This document shows, piece by piece, positions 1 to 7,830 of a stretch of 20,171 bases of DNA (the stretch's first letter is position 1; each line of letters opens with the position of its first letter). Made by a program: the position numbers and the translations under genes. Origin of the DNA: Spirochaetia bacterium UBA5368 (GTDB lineage: Bacteria > Spirochaetota > UBA4802 > UBA5368); contig DHPI01000065.1 of NCBI GenBank assembly GCA_002407865.1, forward strand, positions 182,687 through 202,857, written 5' to 3'. Under the pieces are notes generated by a model that saw only the letters and a program-made list of their open reading frames with translations, had not been told where the DNA came from and ran no database searches.

Positions 1-1
1 A

Positions 2-340
2 GACAACCATATCGCAGCAGCCGGCGGTATTAGCAACGCGGTTGAAAAAATACGAAACTCCTACGGTTCAAAATATCGTGTCGAGGTGGAAACCACCACG
101 ATCGAAGAGGTGCGCGAGGCACTTGCCGCGGGCGCGGATATTATAATGCTCGATAACATGACCGTCCCTCTCATGCGGAACGCCGTCGAGGTAATCGGCG
201 GCAGGGCGAAAACCGAGATATCCGGCAATATTGACGAACGGCGGCTCGACGACGTGAAATCACTGGGCGTGGACTATATATCGATAGGCGCGCTTACCCA
301 TTCGGTAAAGGCCTTCGATCTTTCAATGAAATTTGAGTAG
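2..340 (+). CDS. nadC: Nicotinate-nucleotide pyrophosphorylase (carboxylating), C-terminal part, cut by the window start
   Basis: NadC (quinolinate phosphoribosyltransferase) makes nicotinate mononucleotide from quinolinate and PRPP in de novo NAD synthesis; it is cytosolic. The reading frame is open from base 2 and only the last 112 residues are present. They carry family signatures of the C-terminal alpha/beta barrel: DNHIAAAGG at the left edge, EVETTT, then IMLDNM, EISGNI and the C-terminal SIGALTHSVKAFDLS. The GTG at base 86 is internal and not the start, because conserved NadC sequence continues upstream of it. EISGNI differs slightly from the more usual EASGGI. The gene converges on the hydroxyacyl-CoA dehydrogenase with a short hairpin between them. 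Nothing of nadA or nadB is visible here; they could lie to the left. Confidence 0.93.
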   Translation, partial: DNHIAAAGGISNAVEKIRNSYGSKYRVEVETTTIEEVREALAAGADIIMLDNMTVPLMRNAVEVIGGRAKTEISGNIDERRLDDVKSLGVDYISIGALTHSVKAFDLSMKFE

Positions 341-342
341 CC

Positions 343-360
343 GCGCCGCGGCGGCGCTTT
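343..360. terminator. Possible terminator hairpin between convergent genes
   Basis: Between the nadC stop and the end of the minus-strand dehydrogenase is an almost perfect GC-only dyad: GCGCCGC, one central base, GCGGCGC (343-357), followed on the plus strand by only three T. The position between converging genes suits a terminator for nadC. The U-tract is short, so it may terminate weakly. Confidence 0.4.
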
Positions 361-382
361 CGTGCGGCATCGTGAATCCGGT

Positions 383-1225
383 TTAATACGTATAAAATCC
401 CCTGCCGGACTTTCTGCCCAGGTACCCCGCCGCGACATACCGTTTCAAAAGCGGGCACGGTCTGTACTTTGGATCGCCGAATCCCTTGAACAACTCTTCC
501 AGTACAGCCAGCACAATATCAAGACCTATCAGATCGGCAAGCTCCAGGGGGCCCATCGGCTGGTTCATGCCGAGCTTCATGACCTTGTCAATCGCTTCCA
601 CCGTTCCGGCATCCTCGTATAACGCGAAGATCGCCTCGTTGATCATGGGCATCAGAATCCTGTTGGAGATGAAACCGGGATAGTCCCGAACCTCGACATA
701 TTCCTTTCCGAAGTGTTTCACGACATGCTTCGCCGTTTCAAATGTCTCACGCGTTGTCGCCAACCCGCAGACTATCTCGACAAGCCGCATCGCCCTCACC
801 GGATTCATAAAGTGAATGCCAATGACCGATTCGGGCCTTCGCGTCGCAGCGGCTATCGCGGTGATGGATTTTGACGACGTGTTCGACGCGAGAATTACGC
901 CGGGCTTGCACAGCTCGTCAAGCTGCCTGAAAACCTCCCGCTTTATTTCGAGCTCTTCCGTAACGCATTCGATCGCGACATCCACGTCGGGAAATCCGTG
1001 CAGATTGGCATGAATCACGATCCGCGAAAGAATCTCATCCGCCGTGGCCTGGACCATTTTCCCCTTGTCGACATATTTCTTCAGCCGTGTTGTCATCTTC
1101 TGCTCGGAGATATCGAGCGCCCTGCGGTCATTGTCGCATAAAACCACTCTGTTCCCTGATTCCGCGATAAACAACGCGAGATCGGTTCCCATTAACCCCG
1201 CACCTACAATTCCAAACAGATCCAT
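383..1225 (-). CDS. 3-hydroxyacyl-CoA (3-hydroxybutyryl-CoA) dehydrogenase
   Basis: This 280-residue protein has the standard length of the short bacterial HBD family, which interconverts 3-hydroxyacyl-CoA and 3-ketoacyl-CoA with NAD(H) in beta-oxidation or butyrate-type fermentation. Visible features are the N-terminal dinucleotide fold GAGLMG (8-13) with Asp31 after beta-2 (NAD preference), the catalytic region NTSS (Ser117), GIHFMNPV (His138), Glu150 and SNRI (Asn188), and the C-terminal domain ending GRKSGRGFYTY. The ATG has a good Shine-Dalgarno, GGGAGG, about 7 bases upstream. It lies 21 bases downstream of the D-2-hydroxyacid dehydrogenase gene and is very probably in the same transcript. 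No thiolase, crotonase or acyl-CoA dehydrogenase gene is nearby, so the substrate chain length and pathway direction cannot be told from context. Confidence 0.92.
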   Translation of the reverse strand: MDLFGIVGAGLMGTDLALFIAESGNRVVLCDNDRRALDISEQKMTTRLKKYVDKGKMVQATADEILSRIVIHANLHGFPDVDVAIECVTEELEIKREVFRQLDELCKPGVILASNTSSKSITAIAAATRRPESVIGIHFMNPVRAMRLVEIVCGLATTRETFETAKHVVKHFGKEYVEVRDYPGFISNRILMPMINEAIFALYEDAGTVEAIDKVMKLGMNQPMGPLELADLIGLDIVLAVLEELFKGFGDPKYRPCPLLKRYVAAGYLGRKSGRGFYTY

Positions 1226-1246
1226 TGATTACCTCCCGGCGCCCCG

Positions 1247-2218
1247 TCAGATATCGTCCAACGTATCAATCCTGTTGCGAAGCTCTCCATTGAAGAAAGC
1301 GCCTATATTTTCCGCAATTTCATTGATAAGCCTCTGTCGCGATTCCCTGCTGGCCCACGCCACATGCGGCGTAATAATGCAGTTCGGAGCGGAAAGCAGC
1401 GGGTCGTCGCTCGATGGCGGTTCTTGCTCCATTACATCAAGAGCGGCACCCGCAATCCGTCCGCTCCGCAGCGCCCTGTTCAGCGCCGCGGAATCGATTA
1501 TTGCGCCGCGCGCCATATTAATGAGAAACGCCGACGGCTTCATCTTCTGAAAAAACCTGTCGCCGATCAAATGCCGTGTGGCTGCGGTAAGCGGCATGTG
1601 CACCGACACATAATCAGAGATTTCCGCCAGTTCGTACAGGGACATCCTCTCGACATCGTCGGTGTATGCCATGTTTTCTCTTTTCAACGCGACGATTTTC
1701 ATGCCGAACGCCGATGCCAGCCGGGCAACCTCTTTCCCGATCGCCCCCATTCCCATGATTCCCATAACCTTTCCGCGAACATCGCTGAACGGCCAGGTTC
1801 CCAGCGTAAAAATGGGCGATTCGCTCCATCTTCCATCATGCGCCGCGCTGTTGTAGCGCACCAGATTCGTCGCGCAGGCGAGCACACACGCCATTGTACA
1901 CTGCGCAACTGACGACGTGGAATAGGCAGGCACATTGGCCACCGCCACTCCCCTTCTTTTCGCCGCCGCGATATCGATATTATTATATCCTGTCGCCGCG
2001 ACTGCAATTGCTCGAAGATCATCACACATCGCAAGAACCGATTCATCAACACGCACCTTGTTCGTGATAAGTACACCCGCTCCCGCCACACGCGATTGTA
2101 TTTCACTCGTTGACGTTGTCGCAAATGCGGTATATTCGCCAACTGACTCAAGGGGAGCGGTATCAATATCGCCGTAATCAACCGTCGCCGCGTCAAGAAA
2201 TACGATTTTTTTATTCAT
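1247..2218 (-). CDS. D-isomer-specific 2-hydroxyacid dehydrogenase (glycerate dehydrogenase / hydroxypyruvate reductase-like)
   Basis: This 323-residue protein of the D-2-hydroxyacid dehydrogenase family reduces a 2-oxoacid to the D-2-hydroxyacid or the reverse. It has the Rossmann motif GMGAIG (156-161) and the complete catalytic set: Arg237 in NMARGA, Glu266 in EQEPP and His285 in TPHVAWAS (His followed by VAW). The substrate-domain motif VAATGYNNID resembles glycerate/hydroxypyruvate enzymes, but lactate or other substrates cannot be excluded. After beta-2 the usual NAD-selecting Asp appears to be replaced by Lys-Arg (VALKRE), which hints at NADPH use. I start at the ATG at 2218, preceded by GAAGGG at 9 bases; a GTG eight codons upstream is open but lacks this spacing. 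It is followed at 21 bases by the hydroxyacyl-CoA dehydrogenase gene. Confidence 0.88.
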   Translation of the reverse strand: MNKKIVFLDAATVDYGDIDTAPLESVGEYTAFATTSTSEIQSRVAGAGVLITNKVRVDESVLAMCDDLRAIAVAATGYNNIDIAAAKRRGVAVANVPAYSTSSVAQCTMACVLACATNLVRYNSAAHDGRWSESPIFTLGTWPFSDVRGKVMGIMGMGAIGKEVARLASAFGMKIVALKRENMAYTDDVERMSLYELAEISDYVSVHMPLTAATRHLIGDRFFQKMKPSAFLINMARGAIIDSAALNRALRSGRIAGAALDVMEQEPPSSDDPLLSAPNCIITPHVAWASRESRQRLINEIAENIGAFFNGELRNRIDTLDDI

Positions 2219-2264
2219 TACCGCACACCCTTCGGAACTCACAAATTCATTATCTGTTATCTAG

Positions 2265-2308
2265 AGTATGACCGCATACTGGCTTTCCCGCAATCATATT
2301 TTTGCGGG
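2265..2308. repeat. Two adjacent hairpins upstream of the hydroxyacid dehydrogenase
   Basis: In the 160-base gap between the hydrolase and the hydroxyacid dehydrogenase are two dyads: AGTATG-4-CATACT (2265-2280) and CCCGCAA-8-TTGCGGG (2287-2308). Neither is followed by a T-run on either strand, so they are not classic terminators. They would lie in the leader of the downstream gene and may act as an RNA processing or regulatory structure, or be incidental. Confidence 0.35.
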
Positions 2309-2378
2309 ACTGGAGTATGTTTCCCGCATGCGCCATCAATCCAGGCAGGGCCAGACGGAGCGATACAGCAGCGCGGGA

Positions 2379-3272
2379 TTATTCAACATCGTAGCCCATA
2401 GCGTCGAGAACAAGTCTGCTGAAAAGCTCGGGCTGCTCCGCCACAGGATTATGCATGCTTTCCGGCATGGACACAATTTGAAGGTCGGTAAAAAACTCAT
2501 TCACGTGCTCCGTAAATTTTCGCACCGATCGGAATGTTTTGCCGCCCTTCACATACAGCACGGGAATATCGCTTCGATAACGCTGTATATACTGCGCCTC
2601 CTTTTTACGGGAAAACCTGTACATCGCCCTGATAAAATCAAGCGCGCTGTCAACGGAGGTTCTCAGAAATCCCTCCCGTGCGTACATTTTCCTTTTTCCG
2701 GCTTCGTCGTTTTTCAGCGGGAAGAACAGATTGAGGAAATTCAGTCCGCTCATGCTTTTTAACAGTGTTGTATAGAGCAGCCTGTTAAGGCCGGGAACAA
2801 GCAAAAGATAAAAATATAACGGAAAATATGCGTGCACCTCAATCAGCACCATGCGACAGATGTGCCGCGGATACCGCCTCGCAAGCTCAATAGCGAGATT
2901 ACCGCCAAGACAGTTCGCCATTATCGTCACATCGCTGAGGCCGAGCTGTATAATGAATTCGTTTGCGATCTCAATTATTTCTTCAATAGTGAAATCGGGC
3001 ACTGACGTACTTCCGCCGTACCCCGGCCAGGCGGGACGGTACACCGTAAAATGCCGGGCAAACTCCCTGTGACACGGCGCGAAGGAGTCCTCGTTTCCAA
3101 TCCAACCGTGGAAATAGATCAGCGGTGGGCCGGCGCCGCTTTTCTTGTATGAAACGGTTGCCCCGTTAATATCGATCGTTAAAGCGCGCTCACCCGGCGC
3201 GTTCTGATGTGTCGACATGGCAGCAGGTGTGTTTTTATCGCTTCTTTCAGTCATAGCTCGCGATCGTGTCAT
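2379..3272 (-). CDS. Alpha/beta-hydrolase fold protein with Cys in the nucleophile position
   Basis: A 297-residue alpha/beta-hydrolase of unknown substrate. The oxyanion motif is FHGW (His55-Gly56), then RPAWPGYGGS, the nucleophile elbow is NCLGG with Cys121 where most relatives have Ser, and the likely catalytic His274 is in SMHNPVAEQPELF. The acidic residue normally found after beta-7 (G-x-x-D) is not there: the stretch reads KGGKTF. Cys nucleophiles are known in this fold, for example in dienelactone hydrolase (G-x-C-x-G). The central part (about 147-185) is hydrophobic and could be a lid or membrane-associating segment. The start is uncertain: no clear Shine-Dalgarno precedes Met1, Met7 (3254) or Met19 (3218), and residues before about 30 look dispensable. 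It lies 18 bases after the DedA gene, which suggests co-transcription and perhaps a lipid-related role, but this is only inference. Confidence 0.82.
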   Translation of the reverse strand: MTRSRAMTERSDKNTPAAMSTHQNAPGERALTIDINGATVSYKKSGAGPPLIYFHGWIGNEDSFAPCHREFARHFTVYRPAWPGYGGSTSVPDFTIEEIIEIANEFIIQLGLSDVTIMANCLGGNLAIELARRYPRHICRMVLIEVHAYFPLYFYLLLVPGLNRLLYTTLLKSMSGLNFLNLFFPLKNDEAGKRKMYAREGFLRTSVDSALDFIRAMYRFSRKKEAQYIQRYRSDIPVLYVKGGKTFRSVRKFTEHVNEFFTDLQIVSMPESMHNPVAEQPELFSRLVLDAMGYDVE

Positions 3273-3290
3273 CGGGCATTAATTTGAAAA

Positions 3291-3911
3291 TCAGCCTTCC
3301 TGCATCCTGGAATTTCTAAATCGCCTGTAAATAAAATACGCAACGGCGCCCACAAGTGCAATAATGACCAGCACATCCGCCGCCGATAAGTATTTACGCA
3401 CCTGCGCCCAGTTCTCCTTCAAAACAAAACCGACATAGGCCAAAAACGCGTTCCAGAGTCCGGCGCCAAGAACGGTATACACGGAAAACTTCACAATATT
3501 CATCTTGCCGGTGCCGGCGGGAATTGATATAAGATGCCGCACCACCGGTACAAACCTGCTGATAAAAATGGCTTTCTCACCATGCCTGGCGAAAAACCGC
3601 TCCGTAATCTCGAGGTGGTGAAGATCCAAAAGCAGGTATCTGCCGAACCGGCGGACAAAAGGCTCGCCGCCGTACAGTCCGATATAATAGGATAACAATG
3701 AACCGATGATGCTCCCCAGTGTGCTGAAGAATATCGCACCCGCGAAGGTAAACTGCTGCTCAACAATGAGGAACCCCACAAACGGCATTACGGCTTCGCT
3801 CGGCACGGGCGCAATCATGCTTTCAAGCGCCATGAGCAATGCGACCATCGTATAGCCGCCCCACGCGATCATTTTTGTAATATACACAACCAGAAATTCA
3901 GTTATACCCAT
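3291..3911 (-). CDS. DedA-family inner membrane protein
   Basis: A 206-residue DedA/SNARE-associated (VTT domain) protein. Members of this family are proton-coupled inner membrane transporters, and several have been shown to flip polyprenyl phosphate or phospholipids. Family hallmarks are ESMIAPVPSE near the N-terminus (Glu30, Glu39), the G-x-x-x-G-rich second segment ending YYIGLYGG, and FISRFVPVVRHLISIPAG, in which Arg119 and Arg125 keep the six-residue spacing of the essential Arg pair in E. coli YqjA/YghB. Hydrophobic stretches run at about 15-50, 55-80, 112-160 and 175-193, and the C-terminal tail is basic. The ATG at 3911 has only a weak GAGCGAG upstream. The gene sits 74 bases after lysS and 18 before the hydrolase, all in the same direction. 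The exact substrate cannot be read from sequence. Confidence 0.92.
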   Translation of the reverse strand: MGITEFLVVYITKMIAWGGYTMVALLMALESMIAPVPSEAVMPFVGFLIVEQQFTFAGAIFFSTLGSIIGSLLSYYIGLYGGEPFVRRFGRYLLLDLHHLEITERFFARHGEKAIFISRFVPVVRHLISIPAGTGKMNIVKFSVYTVLGAGLWNAFLAYVGFVLKENWAQVRKYLSAADVLVIIALVGAVAYFIYRRFRNSRMQEG

Positions 3912-3985
3912 TTTTGTCTCGCTCTGTTATCTTATAGTAATATGCGCCTTCCCGCGCAGCGCCATTCACTACAGCATATGCGCAC

Positions 3986-5470
3986 TTACCGCTCGGGGCG
4001 CAGCAAAGGAAAGAGGATGGTATCTTTTATCGATGCCGTATCGATAAAGAGCATCACAAGACGGTCAATGCCGATACCCATGCCTCCGGCGGGAGGCATG
4101 CCGTATTCGAGCGCATTTATGTAATCGTAATCCATACGCTGCGCCTCCTCGTCTCCCGCCTCGCGCATCCGCACCTGTTCCTCGAATCGCGCCCGCTGAT
4201 CAAAGGGATCGTTCAGCTCGCTGAAGGCATTGCCGATTTCGCGTCCGGCGATATACGGCTCGAATCGCTCTACAATCTCGGGGTTGTCCTCCCGCGATTT
4301 CGCGAGGGGCGACAGTTCTTTCGGGAAATCCATCACAAACGTGGGCTGCAAAAGCTGGCTCTCAACTTTATCCTCGAAAATTTCGTTGGCGATCCTCCAC
4401 ACCGACAGGTCTGGATCGACCTTCACGCCAACCGATGCAGCGGCTTTTCTCGCCTCTTCAACGCTCGAAATGACGTTGAAATCAACGCCGGTATATTTCT
4501 TAATGATGTCGACAAACGTGATTTTCTCCCACGGCGGCGCGAGATTGATGCGCGTCCCCTGGTAGTCGATTTTCATTGTGCCGAGACAATTGTGCGCAAG
4601 CGTCGAAACCATCTCCTCGGCGATCTGCATCATCGTATGATAATCCGCGTACGCCTCGTACATCTCGAGCATCGTGAATTCAGGATTATGCTTTGTTGAA
4701 ATTCCCTCGTTTCTGAAATTTCTGTTCAGCTCGAAAACCTTTTCAAATCCACCGACAAGCAGGCGCTTGAGATACAGCTCGGGCGCGATACGGAGATACA
4801 GGTCGATGTCCAGCGCATTGTGATGCGTGATAAACGGTTTCGCCGCGGCCCCCCCGGGGATAGCCTGCATCATCGGGGTTTCCACTTCGATATAGCCCCG
4901 TTTCGTGAGAAATTCACGAATGCCCGCAATAATGCGGCTGCGCATAATGAAGTCGCTTTTCGATTTCGGCGAAACGATAAGATCCACGTATCGCTGACGG
5001 TATCGCAGCTCCCTGTCGGCGAACTCATCAAAAAGCTCTCCGTCCTTTTCTTTCACCGCCGGCAGCGGCTGAATGCACTTGGCAAGGAACTTGAACTCAT
5101 GCGCGTGGATGCTGATTTCACCCTGTTTTGTTCGGAACGTGAATCCCGCGACACCGATGATGTCGCCGAGGTCAAGCTGCTTGAATATTTCATAATTTTC
5201 AGCGCCAAGATCGTCAAGCCGGGCATACACCTGAATCGATCCGCTGGCGTCTTCTATATTCACGAACGACGCCTTGCCCATTATCCGCTTCGAGCGTAGT
5301 CGCCCGGCCACGCGCACATTCTTCTGTTCATCATCCTTGAACTGCTCTTTTATATCGCGCGCTATGGAATCGCGCGCAAACCGCACCGGATAAGGATTGA
5401 CTCCCTTTTCGCGCAGGGCCCGCACCTTGTCTATTCTCTGTTGTATCAGGTCAGACAACTCTTCATTCAT
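3986..5470 (-). CDS. lysS: Lysyl-tRNA synthetase, class II
   Basis: LysS charges tRNA-Lys with lysine using ATP, in the cytosol. At 494 residues it has the normal full length. The N-terminal OB-fold anticodon-binding domain (about 50-130) contains [18 protein letters not shown]. The class II core follows: [11 protein letters not shown], motif 1 around 177-205 ([11 protein letters not shown]), motif 2 with [15 protein letters not shown] (252-266), and motif 3 GIGIDRL (465-471). It ends LLRPER, a common LysS C-terminus. The ATG at 5470 is preceded by AAGGAG at 9 bases, an excellent ribosome site. A TTGACA box lies about 55 bases upstream. It is the first gene of the minus-strand cluster leading to dedA and the hydrolase. 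Confidence 0.98.
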   Translation of the reverse strand: MNEELSDLIQQRIDKVRALREKGVNPYPVRFARDSIARDIKEQFKDDEQKNVRVAGRLRSKRIMGKASFVNIEDASGSIQVYARLDDLGAENYEIFKQLDLGDIIGVAGFTFRTKQGEISIHAHEFKFLAKCIQPLPAVKEKDGELFDEFADRELRYRQRYVDLIVSPKSKSDFIMRSRIIAGIREFLTKRGYIEVETPMMQAIPGGAAAKPFITHHNALDIDLYLRIAPELYLKRLLVGGFEKVFELNRNFRNEGISTKHNPEFTMLEMYEAYADYHTMMQIAEEMVSTLAHNCLGTMKIDYQGTRINLAPPWEKITFVDIIKKYTGVDFNVISSVEEARKAAASVGVKVDPDLSVWRIANEIFEDKVESQLLQPTFVMDFPKELSPLAKSREDNPEIVERFEPYIAGREIGNAFSELNDPFDQRARFEEQVRMREAGDEEAQRMDYDYINALEYGMPPAGGMGIGIDRLVMLFIDTASIKDTILFPLLRPER

Positions 5471-5501
5471 GTGATAAATCTCCTTAAAACCTTGATACTC
5501 A

Positions 5502-5531
5502 GCAATAAGAATGATTAACCCCCTGTGTCAA
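5502..5531 (-). promoter_or_regulatory. Candidate lysS promoter
   Basis: On the minus strand a perfect TTGACA (5531-5526) is followed after 18 bases by TATTGC (5507-5502), a weak -10 box. The lysS Shine-Dalgarno and start lie some 20-35 bases further on. The -35 is convincing; the -10 matches only three of six bases, so the exact start of transcription is uncertain. Confidence 0.5.
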
Positions 5532-5539
5532 ATTATTTT

Positions 5540-5545
5540 TATAAT
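5540..5545 (+). promoter_or_regulatory. Candidate -10 box for the radical SAM gene
   Basis: A perfect TATAAT on the plus strand lies 70 bases before the radical SAM start. The best -35 candidate, TTAACC, is poor and 19 bases away. It overlaps the divergent lysS promoter region, so the two would share about 50 bases of control DNA. Confidence 0.4.
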
Positions 5546-5615
5546 GAGATAAAATACTTGTAATGTCGTTTTCGCCGGTTTCATAGTGGCATGATATCAA
5601 CACGAGGTGTATTTC

Positions 5616-6752
5616 ATGAGCCATGCGTTTGAACTGGGACCTATCAGACCGCCGAGCGAGGCATACAGCCTGCTTGTGCGTATTACCCGCAACTGCCCAT
5701 GGAATAAATGCGCCTTCTGTTCCACCTACAGGGGACAGACGTTTTCCCGGCGGAGTGTCGATGAAATAAAAAGCGATATCGACGCCATGCGCGCAATCGC
5801 CGACAGAATACGAGACGCCGTGCAAAATTCGGGCACGCACGGCCGCATCACCGAAGAGGTGCTTGCCCATGCGCGGGGGCAGGACGACACTCCCGAGTAC
5901 TACTACCGCCAGATGGCATTCTGGCTCTATCACGGCATTAAAACCGCGTTTCTGCAGGACGCCAATTCTTTGCTGTTGCCCGCCCGGGAGTTGGTCGAAA
6001 TACTGGGCTACCTGCGGGAGAAGTTTCCTTCAATCGAGCGGATAACGACCTACGCCCGGGCGAAGACAATCAGCAAAAAAACGCTCGAAGAGCTGGTTCA
6101 ACTGAAAGACGCTGGACTGTCACGACTGCATATCGGCATGGAATCCGGCAGCGACACGGTGCTCGGCCTGGTATCGAAAGGCGTTACCGCGGAAGAGCAC
6201 ATCATGGCAGGCCAGAAAGCAATGAGCGCGGGCTTTGACCTATCGGAATACTACATGCCCGGACTCGGCGGCAGGGAATTTACGCACGAGAACGCCTTCC
6301 GCACCGCGGAAGTAGTCACAGCAATCAATCCCACATTTATCAGAATACGCAGCACCGTGCCGCTGCCGGGAACGGAGCTTCACGCCATGATGACGGAGAA
6401 ATCATGGACCCCGCTCACCGAGGATGAAAAGGTCAGAGAGCTTCGCCTGTTCATCGAGAACCTTGGCGACCTCACCGGCGCACTCTTGAGCGATCATATG
6501 ATGAACCTGCTTGAGGATGTGGAGGGCAGGTTCCCGGACGGAAAACAGCAAATGCTCGATATAATCGACGGATATCTTTCCATGAGCGACGATGACAGGG
6601 GAAATTTCATCATAGGCAGAAGGATCGGCGAATTCCGTTATCTCGCCGATTATACAAGGGACAGCCGTATAGACGCCATCAGGCGGGAGCTGAAGCGGGA
6701 ATACAGGACCGTCGATAACGCAGTTCTTGAACTTCTAAAAAATTTCATATAA
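5616..6752 (+). CDS. Radical SAM protein with a CX4CX2C cluster motif
   Basis: A 378-residue radical SAM enzyme. Such proteins bind a [4Fe-4S] cluster and cleave S-adenosylmethionine to start radical chemistry. The cluster motif is NCPWNKCAFC (Cys27, Cys32, Cys35). There are four residues between the first two Cys, not the canonical three, and the codons confirm this. Other core marks are FLQDANSLLL (113-121), the TYARAKT strand and LHIGMESGSD (171-180) followed by VLGLVSKG, typical of the broad COG1032/Elp3-like group. There is no B12-binding domain and no extra Cys-rich SPASM region. The C-terminus (about 260-378) is helical and unassigned. The ATG at 5616 has GAGGTG 6 bases upstream; a GTG at 5607 lies inside that ribosome site and is less likely. 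No substrate-like peptide or partner enzyme lies alongside, so the reaction is unknown. Confidence 0.87.
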   Translation: MSHAFELGPIRPPSEAYSLLVRITRNCPWNKCAFCSTYRGQTFSRRSVDEIKSDIDAMRAIADRIRDAVQNSGTHGRITEEVLAHARGQDDTPEYYYRQMAFWLYHGIKTAFLQDANSLLLPARELVEILGYLREKFPSIERITTYARAKTISKKTLEELVQLKDAGLSRLHIGMESGSDTVLGLVSKGVTAEEHIMAGQKAMSAGFDLSEYYMPGLGGREFTHENAFRTAEVVTAINPTFIRIRSTVPLPGTELHAMMTEKSWTPLTEDEKVRELRLFIENLGDLTGALLSDHMMNLLEDVEGRFPDGKQQMLDIIDGYLSMSDDDRGNFIIGRRIGEFRYLADYTRDSRIDAIRRELKREYRTVDNAVLELLKNFI

Positions 6753-6904
6753 CACATCCACTCCGAAACCGCGCATGCGTGTATCCATTCGCGGCCGCCC
6801 CGCATTGCGTAAAAATAAAATATAACAACATCAGCATATATAATTCATAAAATTTATCCATATGAAGCAAAAAGAATTGATTAATATAAAATGAATTACA
6901 ACTA

Positions 6905-6932
6905 TTGGCAGTAATATATAAGTTCATAATAC
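6905..6932 (+). promoter_or_regulatory. Weak candidate promoter in the AT-rich region before the kinase-like gene
   Basis: The 276 bases between the radical SAM stop and the kinase-like start are AT-rich in the middle (about 6810-6940) and hold no convincing gene or RNA. TTGGCA (6905-6910) with TAATAC 16 bases on (6927-6932) is the best promoter-like pair I see; the -10 matches only three of six. Confidence 0.25.
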
Positions 6933-7028
6933 GCAATTCACATGTGCAGTCTTGCTGGCGCGCCGTTAAATTCAGGTCCCTTATCTGTCGTACATCATTT
7001 TAACCGCAATTATAAGAGGAGCACAATT

Positions 7029-7748
7029 ATGAGCACTATTGTCAAAGAGTCAACACTTGAACGATCCATCCAGAAACAGGTTAAACTGTGGGAAAAATCA
7101 AAAACGATCCTTATTGAAAAGCCGCAGGAGCCACGTCCTTTTATTACAATTTCACGCGAATACGGATGCGACGCAAACTCGATAGCCGCCGCGATCGCCG
7201 ACGAGATGAACGGTTATGAAGGCACCGACGTCTGGAAATTCTATGACAAGGAGCTTGTTAAAAAAATCGAGGAAGACCATAACATTTCCAAAACCTTGAT
7301 AGAGACGATCGACACGAAACGCAGGGAAGAGATGAATGAATTCTGGCGTTTGGTGCTCACGGACTATCCGCCTCAAGTGGCCGTTTACCAGAAACTCGTG
7401 CAAACCATCAGAAGCCTGGCTATTCACGGCCACGCAATCATCGTCGGCCGCGCCAGCGCGGAAATCACACGATCGTTGCAATTCGGCGTGCACCTTCGTT
7501 TTGTCGCACCGCTGAATTTCAGAATTCAGCGGATTATGGAACTTAAAAAAATCAGGGACCGGCTCGAAGCCGAAAAACTGGTAGAGAAAAAAGACCAGGA
7601 GCGTCACGATTTCATGACCCAGTATCTCAAATTCGACGCGCGGCATCCGGCTTCGTACGACGTAACGATCAACATTGCGCGGATTACAAACAAGGAAATC
7701 GCGCAGATCGTACTTTGCGTACTTCGCTCGAAAGGATTTATAAAATAA
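7029..7748 (+). CDS. Cytidylate kinase-like family protein
   Basis: A 239-residue protein resembling the cytidylate-kinase-like family (PF13189), whose members are related to CMP kinase but mostly have no tested function. After a charged 35-residue N-terminal extension comes FITISREYGCDANSIAAAIA (38-57), the family's nucleotide-binding start. The usual GSGG of that loop is replaced by GCDA. Further family-like pieces are FYDKELV (71-77), the conserved strand AIIVGRASA (136-144), RFVAPLNFRIQRI (157-169) and DVTINIARIT (211-220). The ATG at 7029 has AAGAGGAG 7 bases upstream. An in-frame start at 6942 has no ribosome site and adds unrelated residues. A strong terminator follows directly. A nucleotide kinase role is inferred from the fold only; the altered loop makes another activity or loss of activity possible. 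Confidence 0.75.
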   Translation: MSTIVKESTLERSIQKQVKLWEKSKTILIEKPQEPRPFITISREYGCDANSIAAAIADEMNGYEGTDVWKFYDKELVKKIEEDHNISKTLIETIDTKRREEMNEFWRLVLTDYPPQVAVYQKLVQTIRSLAIHGHAIIVGRASAEITRSLQFGVHLRFVAPLNFRIQRIMELKKIRDRLEAEKLVEKKDQERHDFMTQYLKFDARHPASYDVTINIARITNKEIAQIVLCVLRSKGFIK

Positions 7749-7760
7749 TCATTTCCCCGT

Positions 7761-7800
7761 GTAATAAAAAACCCGACCTTTCGGCCGGGTTTTTTATTAC
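7761..7800. terminator. Strong bidirectional rho-independent terminator
   Basis: An 18-bp inverted repeat around a TTTC loop: GTAATAAAAAACCCG (7761-7775) is perfectly complementary to CGGGTTTTTTATTAC (7786-7800), with a GC-rich inner stem containing one mismatch. Each strand reads the GC stem followed by six T. It serves both the kinase-like gene (+) and the beta-galactosidase (-), which converge here. Confidence 0.93.
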
Positions 7801-7830
7801 ATTCTCGATTTTCACGCCACGCCACACATC

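Noticed and set aside
2287..2308. Terminator between the hydrolase and hydroxyacid dehydrogenase
   Set aside because: The stem is good but there is no T-run after it on either strand.
6942..7028. Upstream in-frame start for the kinase-like gene
   Set aside because: No ribosome site at 6942 and the added residues look like untranslated sequence; the ATG at 7029 has a strong AAGAGGAG site.
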